Shown here: in pieces, positions 27,043 to 36,447 of the stretch | Layout of the letters: each line of letters starts with the position of its first letter | How positions within the stretch are numbered: the first letter of the stretch is position 1 | Assembly: GCA_004297945.1 (NCBI GenBank) | Contig: SCRC01000080.1 | Span: forward strand, 1-39,963 | Direction of reading: 5' to 3' | Length of the DNA: 39,963 nucleotides | Source: Candidimonas sp. | Lineage (GTDB): Bacteria > Pseudomonadota > Gammaproteobacteria > Burkholderiales > Burkholderiaceae_B | Position numbers and translations under genes: made by a program | Notes under the pieces: generated by a model | Told to the model about the DNA's origin: nothing | The model's input: only the letters and a program-made list of their open reading frames with translations | Databases searched by the model: none

Positions 27043-29595
27043 TCAACGGCCCGCCCAATAGCGCCGGTCATATTCTCGCGCGCTATGGATCCGCAGCCCG
27101 TTCTGTCTGGACTGAACCGAAATGGCCCCCTGCCGATCTGTACGCCAGAATGTCGCCCCAGCTTGCTCCCAGCGCTGCGCCACCTCGGGACCGGGATGCC
27201 CATACCGATTCCATAAACCCGCCTGGGCCAGCACGTGTCTGGCCTGTACAGCCTGCACAAAACCCGGACTGGACGAATATCGCGAACCATGATGCGCCGC
27301 CAGCACCACATCGACCGGACCCAGGCCGCGCCGCAGCAACGCGGCTTCCTGCGCGGCGCCGATATCACTGGTCAGCAACAAAGAGTGATCACGGCCCTGA
27401 ACCAGCAGCACACAGGCCCGGTCATTAGGTTTCGAAGTTTTGGTCGGCCGACCCGATTTAGCCAAAGGTGGCGGCCATAGAAACTGAAAATCAACACCAT
27501 CGACGGTCCATGCCGCGCCCGCCACGCACTCCGACATTGCCCGCGGAAATCGCGGCAGGTGCTGCGGCGTACCCAGCAAACGGGCCTCGCGGCGGAAATA
27601 ACGCGCCAAATCGAACGAGCTGTAGGATTGCTCGACCCGAACCGCCTCAAGCAGGCTACGTGCGCCTCCAGCGTGATCGATATCAGCGTGAGACACCACC
27701 ATCACATCCAGTTTTCGTACGCCCATCGACTGCAGGAAGGGCCATATGGTACGTGCCCCTTCATCGTTCACCGCACTGCGGCGCAAGCCCGTATCAAACA
27801 ACAAGACGTGACGCGCGGTCTGCACCACGATTGCGCCCGATTGCCCTACGTCCAGCGCGAACGCATCCCAGCCGCCGTCAGGCGGCCGCTCGGGACGAAA
27901 ACACAAGGCTGGAAGTATAAGTACCCAGGCCACACGGCGTGCCGGAAAACCGTAAGGCGTAAGCGCCAGCGCCAGCCCCAATAAAGCCAGCAGCGTCAAG
28001 GCCAGCGGCGCATGGGCCACGTCAACGCTGGCCGCGCCAAATTCAGCCAGCCAGACCGTAGGGATCATCATCACATCAAGGCAGGCATGGGCCAGCCAAC
28101 CGCAAAAACCCGCCAGCCACTCCAGCCCCGGGACGAACGCCAACGCAGCCAGCAGCAAGGATAAGGGAGTCACCACCAGGCTGATCAAAGGAATGGCATA
28201 CGCATTGGCCAGCGGCGAGGCAAACGAGATCTGGTGAAAGATCAACGCAAGAAACGGCATCAAAGCCACGGTAATAGCCAGTTGCAGGCACGAGGCCGAC
28301 GCCAGGACAAATTTCACGCGCTGCGCACGAGTCATCGTGGGCAAGCCGATTCGGCTCCCCACCCAGCCACTGCTGGCCATCAGCACGCAAACCGCGCCAA
28401 ACGACAGCCAGAACCCGCTTGCGAACAAGGCCCAGGGGTCGAGCATCACCACCGCCAATACCACTATGCTTAACAGGCGTGAACTGTTCATCGGAAGTCG
28501 CAATATGTGCGCTGCGGCCACGACCGCCAACATGAGAAAGGTGCGTCGAGCGGGCACGCCCCACCCCGCCAGCAAGCAATATAGCCAGGCAACCACAAGC
28601 GCGGCCATCGCTGCGGCGATCTGGGCCGGCACGCGCTCGGCCAGCCCTCGTCCGCGAAACCGCAGCCTGCGCCACAACCAAAGCGCCGCGAGGCCCCCCA
28701 GAGCAGCAATCATCGTAATATGCGAGCCGCTGATCGATACCAGATGGGTAATGCCTGTACGGTTAAAAACCTGCCAATCGGACGACTCTACACTGGCCTG
28801 ATCGCCTATTGCGAGCGCCAGCAAAACAGCCCCATAGCGCATCCCCTCAAGATGCGCTTGCATGGCTTGGCGTACGTGATGGCGCACACGCTGGGCGACG
28901 ATTTCCAAACTGACCCAAGGGTCGTCGCCCTGATATATCGGAGTGCCTCGCACGCTGCCCGTGGCTCTCACCCCTTGCGCAAACATATAGGCCTCGTAAT
29001 CGAACGCGTTGGGGTTGCGCGCCCCATGCGGCTTCTTGAGAGTGAGGGACATGCGCCATATCTGGCCTGGAATAAGCTCCGGAAACTTGGCGGGAGCTTG
29101 ATTAAACCGCCCATACGGGCCGGTCTGGCCGGGCGCCGCCCACGAGACATAAATTCGCGACGGTACGCCCTCGGGCAGAGACGAAATCACCTCTGCTTCA
29201 AAAGCCCGGCTGTCAGGCTTTAACCGGACCAGGCTGGCCACCCTGAGAACGACACGCGAGACCCGATTTTCGTTTCCGGCTGAAAGCTCATCAGCCAGAC
29301 GCTGTTCAATGCGCACGACCGCCAGCAGCAGGCCCAGCATAGCCGCCCAGAGTGGTATCAGGGCGCGCGCGGGTCGCGGCATTTTCAGCAGGCACACAGA
29401 CAAGCCCAGAGCGCCCGATGCCAGCCCTAGCCAGGCGGTCGCGCCGGGCATGGCCGGCAAAATCTGCGCGGCACCAGTAGCCAGCACAATGGCCAGCAAG
29501 CTTAATCGTCCCGTCACATCCTGCGCTCCTAAATAAGCAAGCGTAACGAGGAATAACGGTAGCAGGCAGACCAGCCTGATAGTTTTAAGCCTCAC
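27043..29595 (-). CDS. comEC: ComEC/Rec2 DNA-uptake channel protein
   Basis: The inner-membrane channel that passes single-stranded DNA into the cytoplasm during natural transformation. At 850 residues it has the full three-part layout: an N-terminal membrane part with the DUF4131/OB-fold region (about residues 1-200), the competence domain with many transmembrane helices (starting near GDQASVESSDWQVFNRTGITHLVSISGSHI), and a C-terminal metallo-beta-lactamase-like domain (ALDVGQSGAIVV, VVSHADIDHAGG, LLLTSDIGAAQE, LAAHHGSRYSSSP). The nuclease-type motif HADIDHAGG is intact, so the protein may cut the non-entering strand. No other competence gene is in the window. Confidence 0.93.
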   Translation of the reverse strand: MRLKTIRLVCLLPLFLVTLAYLGAQDVTGRLSLLAIVLATGAAQILPAMPGATAWLGLASGALGLSVCLLKMPRPARALIPLWAAMLGLLLAVVRIEQRLADELSAGNENRVSRVVLRVASLVRLKPDSRAFEAEVISSLPEGVPSRIYVSWAAPGQTGPYGRFNQAPAKFPELIPGQIWRMSLTLKKPHGARNPNAFDYEAYMFAQGVRATGSVRGTPIYQGDDPWVSLEIVAQRVRHHVRQAMQAHLEGMRYGAVLLALAIGDQASVESSDWQVFNRTGITHLVSISGSHITMIAALGGLAALWLWRRLRFRGRGLAERVPAQIAAAMAALVVAWLYCLLAGWGVPARRTFLMLAVVAAAHILRLPMNSSRLLSIVVLAVVMLDPWALFASGFWLSFGAVCVLMASSGWVGSRIGLPTMTRAQRVKFVLASASCLQLAITVALMPFLALIFHQISFASPLANAYAIPLISLVVTPLSLLLAALAFVPGLEWLAGFCGWLAHACLDVMMIPTVWLAEFGAASVDVAHAPLALTLLALLGLALALTPYGFPARRVAWVLILPALCFRPERPPDGGWDAFALDVGQSGAIVVQTARHVLLFDTGLRRSAVNDEGARTIWPFLQSMGVRKLDVMVVSHADIDHAGGARSLLEAVRVEQSYSSFDLARYFRREARLLGTPQHLPRFPRAMSECVAGAAWTVDGVDFQFLWPPPLAKSGRPTKTSKPNDRACVLLVQGRDHSLLLTSDIGAAQEAALLRRGLGPVDVVLAAHHGSRYSSSPGFVQAVQARHVLAQAGLWNRYGHPGPEVAQRWEQAGATFWRTDRQGAISVQSRQNGLRIHSAREYDRRYWAGR

Positions 29596-29744
29596 GGATA
29601 ATACGCGTCGCGTGTCCTGCGCCGTGGATCAGCCGGACAATTCGGCGGGCCGCATGGACATGGCGCAGAACACATCAATATGCAGCATCAGCACGCCAAG
29701 TAAACCAAGCAGGTTGCCGACGACCATGCGTCAAATTTGGGGAT

Positions 29745-29813
29745 GGCAGCCACGAGGGCTGCCGCTACATAGGTGAAGGGTGTGTTTTTGTAGCGGCAGC
29801 CCTCGTGGCTGCC
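29745..29813. repeat. REP pair with 21-bp spacer at the tatD 3' end
   Basis: An inverted copy (29745-29768) and a direct copy (29790-29813), both with GGCAGCC/GGCTGCC stems and the loop variant CTCGT. The tatD reading frame runs through the direct copy and stops at 29765-29767. Confidence 0.9.
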
Positions 29814-30652
29814 ATCCCCAAGCGCGGCAACACGCGCCGGGCATTCTCACTTGTCACATCCAAAATCGATACGTAAGACTGATCGCGCAACTCGGCCAAG
29901 ACCTGAGCAATGCGCGCGACTTCCGAGGGCTCGTTGCGAGGACGTATTGATTCTGATGCATCCGCTGTCCGCGCCGACCCAGGAGATCGTGGCAACCCCA
30001 GCCACGCCGGAGCGATATCGGGCGCGTCAGTTTCCAGCACCAGCGACTCCAACGGCACTTGCTCGGCCAGGCGGCGTATTTGCAAGGCACGAGTAAAAGT
30101 CATGGCCCCTCCCATGCCAAGCGCAAATCCCAGAGCGATAAACTGTTTGGCCTGCTGAAAACTGCCGTTAAACGCATGGGCAATCCCGCCAATCCGGGGC
30201 CGGCGGCGCAAATGCTTCAGTATCGCGTCTTGCGAGCGGCGTACATGCAGCAACACAGGCAAGCCATAACGTTGCGCCAGATCGAGCTGGGCCGAGTAGA
30301 ATAATTCCTGCTTGGCCCGCATAGGCACTGAGGTAAGTTCAGGTACAAAAAAATCCAGGCCAATCTCGCCAATGGCAACCAGTCGCGGATCAGCCAACGC
30401 ATCCCGCACCTGGTCATCAAGCGCCGCCAAATCGTTATCCCGAGCCCGCGGAACACACATAGGATGAATGCCCAAGGCATAGGCGCCACCCTGGAAAGAA
30501 TGAGCCAGATCACGCACCGTAGAAAAATTCGCCCGTTCCACCGCCGGGATCACAATGCCCCGCACGCCGGCCTGCGCAGCGCGAGCTATCACCTGCTGCC
30601 GATCATCGGCAAACTCTGCGGCGTCCAGATGACAATGAGTATCGATAAGCAC
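29765..30652 (-). CDS. TatD-family metal-dependent hydrolase (YcfH/TatD DNase-like)
   Basis: A TatD-family TIM-barrel hydrolase with probable 3'-5' exonuclease or phosphodiesterase activity. Metal-binding motifs: LIDTHCHLDAAEF at the start, AIGEIGLDFF, LPVLLHVRRSQD, GGIAHAFNGSF and VLETDAPDIAP. I place the start at GTG 30652 (VLIDTHCHL); the upstream codons run into a REP. The natural end is likely near NARRVLPRL, but the frame continues about 17 residues ([17 protein letters not shown]) through REP sequence before its stop. The extension may be tolerated at the C terminus. Confidence 0.9.
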   Translation of the reverse strand: MLIDTHCHLDAAEFADDRQQVIARAAQAGVRGIVIPAVERANFSTVRDLAHSFQGGAYALGIHPMCVPRARDNDLAALDDQVRDALADPRLVAIGEIGLDFFVPELTSVPMRAKQELFYSAQLDLAQRYGLPVLLHVRRSQDAILKHLRRRPRIGGIAHAFNGSFQQAKQFIALGFALGMGGAMTFTRALQIRRLAEQVPLESLVLETDAPDIAPAWLGLPRSPGSARTADASESIRPRNEPSEVARIAQVLAELRDQSYVSILDVTSENARRVLPRLGMAATRAAATKTHPSPM

Positions 30653-30670
30653 TACACGTCCCGTAAAGAA

Positions 30671-30739
30671 GCACCCGTTCGCAAGGGGTGGCGCTACAAA
30701 AACATACCGGCGCACGTAGCGGCAGCCCTTGTGGCTGCC
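30671..30739. repeat. REP pair upstream of tatD
   Basis: A degraded inverted copy (30671-30697, ending TGGCGCTAC) and an intact direct copy (30716-30739), heads inward with 18 bases between. Confidence 0.8.
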
Positions 30740-30779
30740 ATCGGCGCTCTATAAATACCGTCTCGGTTCTCGACCACAT

Positions 30780-30803
30780 GGCAGCCACGAGGGCTGCCGC
30801 TAC
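30780..30803 (-). repeat. Single REP overlapping the lolD stop
   Basis: Read on the minus strand it begins GTAGCGGCAGCC. The TAG of its head is the stop codon of lolD (30802-30800). Confidence 0.88.
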
Positions 30804-31501
30804 AGGGTTTCATCATCCGCCAGGCGGCCTTTATCCATAAACAACTGGCGATGCGCCAACGCCGCCAGCGCCGGGTCGTGCGTCACGATGGTCAATGCCG
30901 TGCCAAATTCCTGATTGACGCGCACCAACAGCTCAAACATGCTCTCGGCCGTATAGCGATCCAGATTGCCGGTCGGCTCATCGGCCAGGACACAGTCAGG
31001 ATGCGTCACCAGAGCACGTGCCAGCGCCACGCGTTGCCGCTCGCCTCCCGACAACTGCCCGGGAAAATGATGAATGCGATCACCCAACCCTACCTGCTCC
31101 AGCAGGTGAGCGGCCTGCTCCCGTGCCGTATGCCGCGTGTCGCGCCGCACTATCAATGGCATCGCGACATTATCAAGCGCCGAAAATTCCGACAGCAAAT
31201 GATGGAACTGATACACAAAACCCAGGCTGCGATTGCGCAATTGACTGCGTTGGGCCTCAGACAGCCCTTGCGCCGAAGCGCCATTGATAAAGATCGTGCC
31301 CGATGTAGGCCTGTCGAGCAAGCCCAAGGTATGCAGCAAAGTGCTCTTGCCCGATCCGGACGCCCCCACGATAGCTACAAATTCGCACGGAGCCACGTGC
31401 AGGCTGACATCGCGCAACACCTCGATGCGGGCCGTGCCGTCGTCGTAAGTCTTGACCAGATTGTGAGCACTCAAAACAGGAGCCGGTAACGTATCAATCA
31501 T
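30800..31501 (-). CDS. lolD: Lipoprotein-releasing ABC transporter ATPase LolD
   Basis: The ATPase that drives release of outer-membrane lipoproteins from the inner membrane to LolA. The 233-residue protein contains Walker [10 protein letters not shown], a [22 protein letters not shown] segment typical of LolD, the signature LSGGERQR and Walker [13 protein letters not shown] with the following H-loop VTHD. ATG 31501 overlaps the end of the upstream permease gene by 8 bases, so the two are cotranslated. The longer frame to 31591 lies inside the permease gene and is rejected. Its stop codon is supplied by a REP palindrome. Confidence 0.93.
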   Translation of the reverse strand: MIDTLPAPVLSAHNLVKTYDDGTARIEVLRDVSLHVAPCEFVAIVGASGSGKSTLLHTLGLLDRPTSGTIFINGASAQGLSEAQRSQLRNRSLGFVYQFHHLLSEFSALDNVAMPLIVRRDTRHTAREQAAHLLEQVGLGDRIHHFPGQLSGGERQRVALARALVTHPDCVLADEPTGNLDRYTAESMFELLVRVNQEFGTALTIVTHDPALAALAHRQLFMDKGRLADDETL

Positions 31502-32771
31502 GGCGCAGCACCTGCGCCGGTTGCAGGCTGGCGGCGCGCCAACTGGGATAAATGGTAGCAAGCAAAGAAAGCACCAAAGAGGTAATCGCAATCGTCACGA
31601 TATCGGACATTTGCGGACTGGACGGGAGTTCGCTGATGAAATAGATTTGCTGCGGCAAAAAATGCACGCCTGACAAACGCTCGATAAACGGCACAATTAC
31701 ATCGATGTTGTAGGCGATCAACATGCCAAACCCTACTCCCAGCAAGGTTCCTACGACCCCGATCAGCGTCCCCTGAACCAGAAATATTTTGGCAATTTGC
31801 AACGGGCTCGCACCCAAGGTACGCAAAATCGCAATGTCCGACTGCTTATCCTTCACCGCCATGACCAGCGACGAGAGCAGATTGAACGCTGCCACCGCAA
31901 CAATCAGGGCAAGAATCAGGAACATCATGCGTTTTTCGGTCTGCACGGCAGCAAACCAAGTGCGATTGTTCTGTGTCCAGTCGGTCGCTTGCACCGACGT
32001 CGGCAATATCTGCATAAGTTCGCGCGCCACCTCGGGCGCCTTCTGCATATCCGCGATACGCAGCCTTACGCCGCTCGTGGCGTTATCACGAAACACTTTG
32101 GCCGCGTCTTCGTAATTGATAAAGGCCAACGACGCGTCATATTCGTAATAGCCCGAAGAGAAAATGCCGCTCACGGTAAATTGCCGCATACGCGGCGCAA
32201 AGCCGGCCGGCGATATCGAACCCTGAGGCGCCAGAACCAGCACCGTATCGCCTCGTTTAACCCCCAGGCTGTCGGCAATCTGGTTACCCAGCACAATAGA
32301 AAAACTCCCCGGCGTGAGTGAATCGATGTTGCCATCGGTCATCTGCCCGCCTATGTCCGACACCGCCGCTTCAAGCTTGGGGTCAATTCCGCGAATCTGC
32401 ACCCCGCTTAAAGAATTACCGCGCACCAGCATGGCTTGTGCGGCCACAAACGGTGCTTCGCCCCGCACTTCCTTGTTCTTCTTGGCGTCCTGCGCAATCT
32501 GCCGCCAGTGCTGCAGCACCAGGTCGGGCGCCATATGTGGCACATACAACTCAATATGCGGCAATACCGAGAGCATCCGATCCCGCACTTGCGTCTGAAA
32601 GCCATTCATGACCGACAACACAATAATCAATGCCGCAACACCCAACGCAATGCCCACCATGGAGCTGGCGGCAATAAAAGACACGAATCGGTCACGTCGT
32701 CCACGGCCCCGCTTGACCCGCGCCAGGCCTGCGTACCGCGCCCCTATCCAGAGCTCATATGAAGTCTTCAA
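31494..32771 (-). CDS. LolC/LolE-family lipoprotein-releasing permease
   Basis: The membrane part of the Lol transporter, 425 residues. It starts SYELWIGARYAGLARVKRGRG and DRFVSFIAASSMVGIALGVAALIIVLSVMNGF (first transmembrane helix). A large periplasmic domain (about residues 70-265) follows, then three further helices (MMFLILALIVAVAAFNLLSSLVM; ILRTLGASPLQIAKIF with helix; C-terminal helix) and ends [10 protein letters not shown]. Only one LolC/E gene is present before the opposite-strand gene begins, unlike E. coli lolCDE, so the permease may form a homodimer (LolF-like). It overlaps lolD by 8 bases. Confidence 0.92.
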   Translation of the reverse strand: MKTSYELWIGARYAGLARVKRGRGRRDRFVSFIAASSMVGIALGVAALIIVLSVMNGFQTQVRDRMLSVLPHIELYVPHMAPDLVLQHWRQIAQDAKKNKEVRGEAPFVAAQAMLVRGNSLSGVQIRGIDPKLEAAVSDIGGQMTDGNIDSLTPGSFSIVLGNQIADSLGVKRGDTVLVLAPQGSISPAGFAPRMRQFTVSGIFSSGYYEYDASLAFINYEDAAKVFRDNATSGVRLRIADMQKAPEVARELMQILPTSVQATDWTQNNRTWFAAVQTEKRMMFLILALIVAVAAFNLLSSLVMAVKDKQSDIAILRTLGASPLQIAKIFLVQGTLIGVVGTLLGVGFGMLIAYNIDVIVPFIERLSGVHFLPQQIYFISELPSSPQMSDIVTIAITSLVLSLLATIYPSWRAASLQPAQVLRHD

Positions 32772-32808
32772 TCCACCACCGTTTTTCTATTGACACTACA
32801 ATCCAGAA

Positions 32809-33738
32809 ATGCAAATCGTACTCCCTGGCGCCCTGCCCGACCCAAGCGAAGCGCGGGAACTGGCCCCGCACGTGCTGACAGCAGCCCCTACCTTAAGCCA
32901 TTGGCTGCGTCTTGGCCGGGCCAGCACTACCCTTAGCGACCCCGCCGCCGCAGGCTGTACATGCTACGAACACTGGTTATTGTCCACCCACGGGTTCAAA
33001 CCCGCGCAAGGACAGAATCTTAGCGCAGGTTTAGGACCTCTATGGGCCGGCAAGGTCACTAAACGTGACCAGCCTGTCTGGCTGGCTGAACTGGTTCATG
33101 TAGCACCCTCTCGCGACGGCGCCCGCCTGTTTGGCGCCAACGACTTGTCGATCGAGCCCGCAGAAAGCGCGGCCCTGTTCGATTCGGCCCAGGATTTCTT
33201 CAAGGATAGCGGCTTTTCGGCCAACCCTTTAAGCACCCAGCATTGGCGCATAACGATAGATGGTAATTTTGCACCCGTTTGCTCCAGCCCTGGTCTGGTA
33301 AGCTTGGGATCCATGAACGATTCCTGGCCGAAAGAGCCCGAGGCGCGCCCTTGGCGCCGGTTGGTCAACGAACTGCAAATGCTGTGGTTCGATCACCCAG
33401 TCAATCTGGCGCGACAGGCACGCGGGCTTGCTTCCATCAACAGTCTGTGGCTATTTGGCGGAGCCAGGGCAGATCAGTTCGCCGACTCGCGTTCGACCCC
33501 CGCCTTCAAAGTATACGAGGCCTTGCACGCGCCATTCAATGCCCACGATTGGAGCGCCTGGCTGCAGGCATTGAGCGAACTTGAGTCAACGGTATTTGAA
33601 CCACTCGCACGCACGCCGCCGGAACTGACGCTGATAGGCCGTGACAGATTCGTTCAATTGCGGCCCAGCACGCTGGCCCGCTTTACCAATCGCTTGCCCG
33701 GCAAGCACTGGAGCAACTGGTGGTCACCCCGCAATTAA
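32809..33738 (+). CDS. Conserved protein of unknown function upstream of recJ
   Basis: A 309-residue protein I cannot assign to a reaction. Parts such as LPGALPDPSEARELAPHVL, the TCYEHWLL segment and SLWLFGGARAD recall a betaproteobacterial conserved family sometimes labelled phosphoglycerate mutase-like. I see no metal-binding or phosphatase motif, so that label is doubtful. No signal peptide or membrane segment is apparent, so it is probably cytoplasmic. Its 3' end overlaps the proposed recJ start by 19 bases, so the two genes are likely cotranscribed. It is divergent from the Lol permease, 37 bases away. Confidence 0.7.
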   Translation: MQIVLPGALPDPSEARELAPHVLTAAPTLSHWLRLGRASTTLSDPAAAGCTCYEHWLLSTHGFKPAQGQNLSAGLGPLWAGKVTKRDQPVWLAELVHVAPSRDGARLFGANDLSIEPAESAALFDSAQDFFKDSGFSANPLSTQHWRITIDGNFAPVCSSPGLVSLGSMNDSWPKEPEARPWRRLVNELQMLWFDHPVNLARQARGLASINSLWLFGGARADQFADSRSTPAFKVYEALHAPFNAHDWSAWLQALSELESTVFEPLARTPPELTLIGRDRFVQLRPSTLARFTNRLPGKHWSNWWSPRN

Positions 33739-35444
33739 GCACTCGGACCCCCGACAATCAGGCCGCCCGCTCGCTTGAGGCGGCTGGCATACATCCTCTG
33801 CTGGCGCGCTTATGGGCCGCACGAGGGGTGCACGACGCGACCGAAGCCCAGTTTGGCTGGGCGACGCTCTTGCCCCCTACGCAACTGACCCACAGCGAGC
33901 ACGCCGCCCGACTGCTCGCGGACGCGATAGGCGAAAAAAAACACCTTCTTATCGTTGCCGACTACGACTGCGACGGCGCAACCGCCTGCGCCGTCGCAGT
34001 CCGCGCCTTGCGCAGCATGGGCGCCAGCGTAGATTTTCTAGTGCCCAACCGCTTCGAAACCGGTTATGGCTTATCTGCGGCAGTCGTCGCACTGGCACTG
34101 CACCATCACAGCGGCAAGCCGGACATCGTAATCACCGTGGATAACGGCATAGCGAGCGTCGAAGGTGTCGCGGCCGCGAAAGCCGCAGGCATCGACGTCA
34201 TCATCACCGATCATCACTTGCCCGGCGATACCCTGCCCAAGGCGCTGGCTATCGTTAATCCCAATCAGCACGGCTGTGGCTTCCCCTCTAAAAACCTGGC
34301 GGGTGTAGGTGTCATTTTCTACCTGATGCTGGCGCTGCGCGCCGAGTTGCGCGCCCGCGGCGTCTATGCGGAAAATGCCGGCCCAAGGCTCGATGCCCTG
34401 GCCGATCTGGTGGCCCTGGGCACCGTAGCCGATGTCGTCAAGCTCGATGCCAATAACCGTTTGCTGGTTACGCAAGGCTTGAAAAAAATGCGCGCAGGCC
34501 AAATGCACGCCGGCGTGCGCGCGCTGTTCGCCGTAGCTGCGCGTGAACCCAGGCAGGCCAGCGCCTTCGACCTGGGTTTTGCGATCGGCCCGCGCATTAA
34601 TGCAGCGGGGCGACTGGCCGACATGAGCCTGGGCATCCATTGCCTGATCACTGATGATGAAAGCGAAGCGTTAAAACTGGCTCGCGAGCTCGACGCCATC
34701 AACCATGAACGGCGCGCCATCGAAACCTCCATGCGCCAGGAAGCGCTGGCTGCAATGGAAATGCCCAATGTCGTCATTCGGGCAAGTGTCTGCGTCTATC
34801 ACCCGACATGGCATCAAGGCGTAGTGGGGCTGGTGGCCTCCAAACTCAAGGAGGCCTACTGGCGCCCTACCTTCGCCTTCGCCCGTTCCGACGCCGGCGA
34901 ACTGCGCGGCTCGGGCCGCTCCATTCCCGACGTACACTTACGAGATGTGCTTGATCTGGTGGCCAAACGCCATCCAGGCATCATCCTCAAGTTCGGCGGC
35001 CACGCGATGGCCGCCGGCCTGACACTGCAAGAAGACGCCTACGCGACTTTTATCGATGGCTTTGACGACGCCGTCAAGGAGTTAAGCGGCCGCACCACGT
35101 TCGATCCAATAATCGAAACCGATGGCTCGCTCGAATCGGGCTACGCGAACGCCGAAGTCGCCGGCCTGCTTCAGCAACAGGTTTGGGGCTCGGGCTTTCC
35201 CGCCCCGATATTTCGCGACAGCTTTTATGTGCGCCAGCAACGGCTGCTAAAGGACAAGCACCTAAAACTGACTCTGGAGCGCGGCCATCAACGTTTTGAC
35301 GCTATCTGGTTCGGCCACGCGGATATGTTGCCCGAATACGTCGACGTCGCGTACCGGCTGGACCAGAATGTATGGAACGGCAACGTCACAGCGCAACTGA
35401 TTGTCGAATATGCGTGCGGTGCAGGTACGGCCTCACCGGCTTAA
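33720..35444 (+). CDS. recJ: Single-stranded-DNA-specific 5'-3' exonuclease RecJ
   Basis: Degrades single-stranded DNA 5' to 3' in recombination and mismatch repair. The 574-residue protein has the DHH phosphoesterase motifs VADYDCDGATACAV, VDNGIASVEGV, VIITDHHLPGD and VNPNQHGCGF. The DHHA1 domain contains GLVASKLKEAYWRPTFAF, GSGRSIPDVHLRDVLD and KFGGHAMAAGLTL, followed by a C-terminal OB-like part. The GTG at 33720 is the farthest upstream start and overlaps the previous gene by 19 bases; the length is then normal for the family. All catalytic motifs are intact. Confidence 0.95.
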   Translation: MVTPQLSTRTPDNQAARSLEAAGIHPLLARLWAARGVHDATEAQFGWATLLPPTQLTHSEHAARLLADAIGEKKHLLIVADYDCDGATACAVAVRALRSMGASVDFLVPNRFETGYGLSAAVVALALHHHSGKPDIVITVDNGIASVEGVAAAKAAGIDVIITDHHLPGDTLPKALAIVNPNQHGCGFPSKNLAGVGVIFYLMLALRAELRARGVYAENAGPRLDALADLVALGTVADVVKLDANNRLLVTQGLKKMRAGQMHAGVRALFAVAAREPRQASAFDLGFAIGPRINAAGRLADMSLGIHCLITDDESEALKLARELDAINHERRAIETSMRQEALAAMEMPNVVIRASVCVYHPTWHQGVVGLVASKLKEAYWRPTFAFARSDAGELRGSGRSIPDVHLRDVLDLVAKRHPGIILKFGGHAMAAGLTLQEDAYATFIDGFDDAVKELSGRTTFDPIIETDGSLESGYANAEVAGLLQQQVWGSGFPAPIFRDSFYVRQQRLLKDKHLKLTLERGHQRFDAIWFGHADMLPEYVDVAYRLDQNVWNGNVTAQLIVEYACGAGTASPA

Positions 35445-35510
35445 GCGCCAGCCGGTCTCGTATACATCGAATTCATGATGGCTGATAAACGGTATCGTTA
35501 CCGGATCCCG

Positions 35511-36311
35511 TCATTTTCCAAATAAACCCGGGTCGCGACCATCGCTGGGAAAATGCAAGATACGATTATTGGGCGGAATGAATAGTTCCTGATAATAAAT
35601 AGCGCTATCGCGCCCCACAAAGGCATATATTATTAAGCGTTGACCTACCGTCTTCAAGGGGACGCCCAATAATTTGCAGATCTCAGGCTCGAATTTTGTC
35701 TGCGCCATGAATTGATTGATGCGGCCCATTACCTGATTTGTCTCCCGCATGATTATTTCCTTGAAATTTTCAGAGGAAAGCTGCTTGAGCGACAAACTGG
35801 AAAAAACAGGCAGGCGATCCGGGTCCATGTAGAAACGCGAAAAAACCGAAAACTCGTCGTCAATGGTTAAAATCCGTTCTATGCAAAGCGCCTTGGCGCA
35901 AGCCAAGTGCTCGGACCATCCGCCTGGGTCGGTCACCTCGAATCTGGCAAGCACCTTAGGATGCACCGGAAGATATCCAGTGCCGTCATCGCTGACAAAC
36001 CTGCAATGCATTGGTGCATGCATTACTTGCTCGCTATCCCCGGCAATAAAAGTGCCATTTCCCTGTTGACGAACTATGACGCCATCCTCAACCAGCATTC
36101 TGAGCGCGCGTTGAATGGTTCCCAGGCTCAAGGGAAGCTCCGACGCCCACTGTGCCTCAGTTGGCAACCTTGTGCCCGGCAGTAATGCACCAACCGCCAC
36201 CCCATTAACGATAGCATCTCGCAGAGCCATGTACTTAGGAATGCCAGGTCGAATGTAATGCAAAACTCGACCATGCAAATTGCCCAGAAAAAGGGCTGAA
36301 GGCTGACTCAT
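35511..36311 (-). CDS. GntR-family (HutC/UTRA) transcriptional regulator
   Basis: A 266-residue GntR regulator. The N-terminal winged helix covers residues about 25-90 (KYMALRDAIVNGVAVGALLPGTRLPTE, then LSLGTIQRALRMLVEDGVIVRQQGNGTFI). The C-terminal UTRA ligand-binding domain covers about 120-260 (VFSRFYMDPDRLPVFSSLSL, FEPEICKLLGVPLKTVGQRLIIYAFVGRDSAIYYQELFIPPN). ATG 36311 is preferred; the extension to 36359 adds 16 residues without family support. It is divergent from the sulfatase gene, and a perfect palindrome lies between them. It probably controls the sulfatase/Bug pair in response to their substrate. Confidence 0.85.
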   Translation of the reverse strand: MSQPSALFLGNLHGRVLHYIRPGIPKYMALRDAIVNGVAVGALLPGTRLPTEAQWASELPLSLGTIQRALRMLVEDGVIVRQQGNGTFIAGDSEQVMHAPMHCRFVSDDGTGYLPVHPKVLARFEVTDPGGWSEHLACAKALCIERILTIDDEFSVFSRFYMDPDRLPVFSSLSLKQLSSENFKEIIMRETNQVMGRINQFMAQTKFEPEICKLLGVPLKTVGQRLIIYAFVGRDSAIYYQELFIPPNNRILHFPSDGRDPGLFGK

Positions 36312-36399
36312 CTTGGGAATGGATTTCCTATATGCTCGAACTGAAAACAAACTGATCATCGACCATATTACTTGATTCAGATAAATAGTTGCATACCAT

Positions 36400-36417
36400 T
36401 ATTACTATATAGTAATA
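36400..36417. promoter_or_regulatory. Candidate GntR operator
   Basis: TATTACTATATAGTAATA is a perfect 18-bp palindrome, 31 bp before the sulfatase ATG, with another ATAGTA half-site at 36425-36430. It lies in the shared divergent promoter region, where a GntR repressor would act. Confidence 0.6.
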
Positions 36418-36447
36418 TAAAAATATAGTATTAAAACTGGAACAGCA

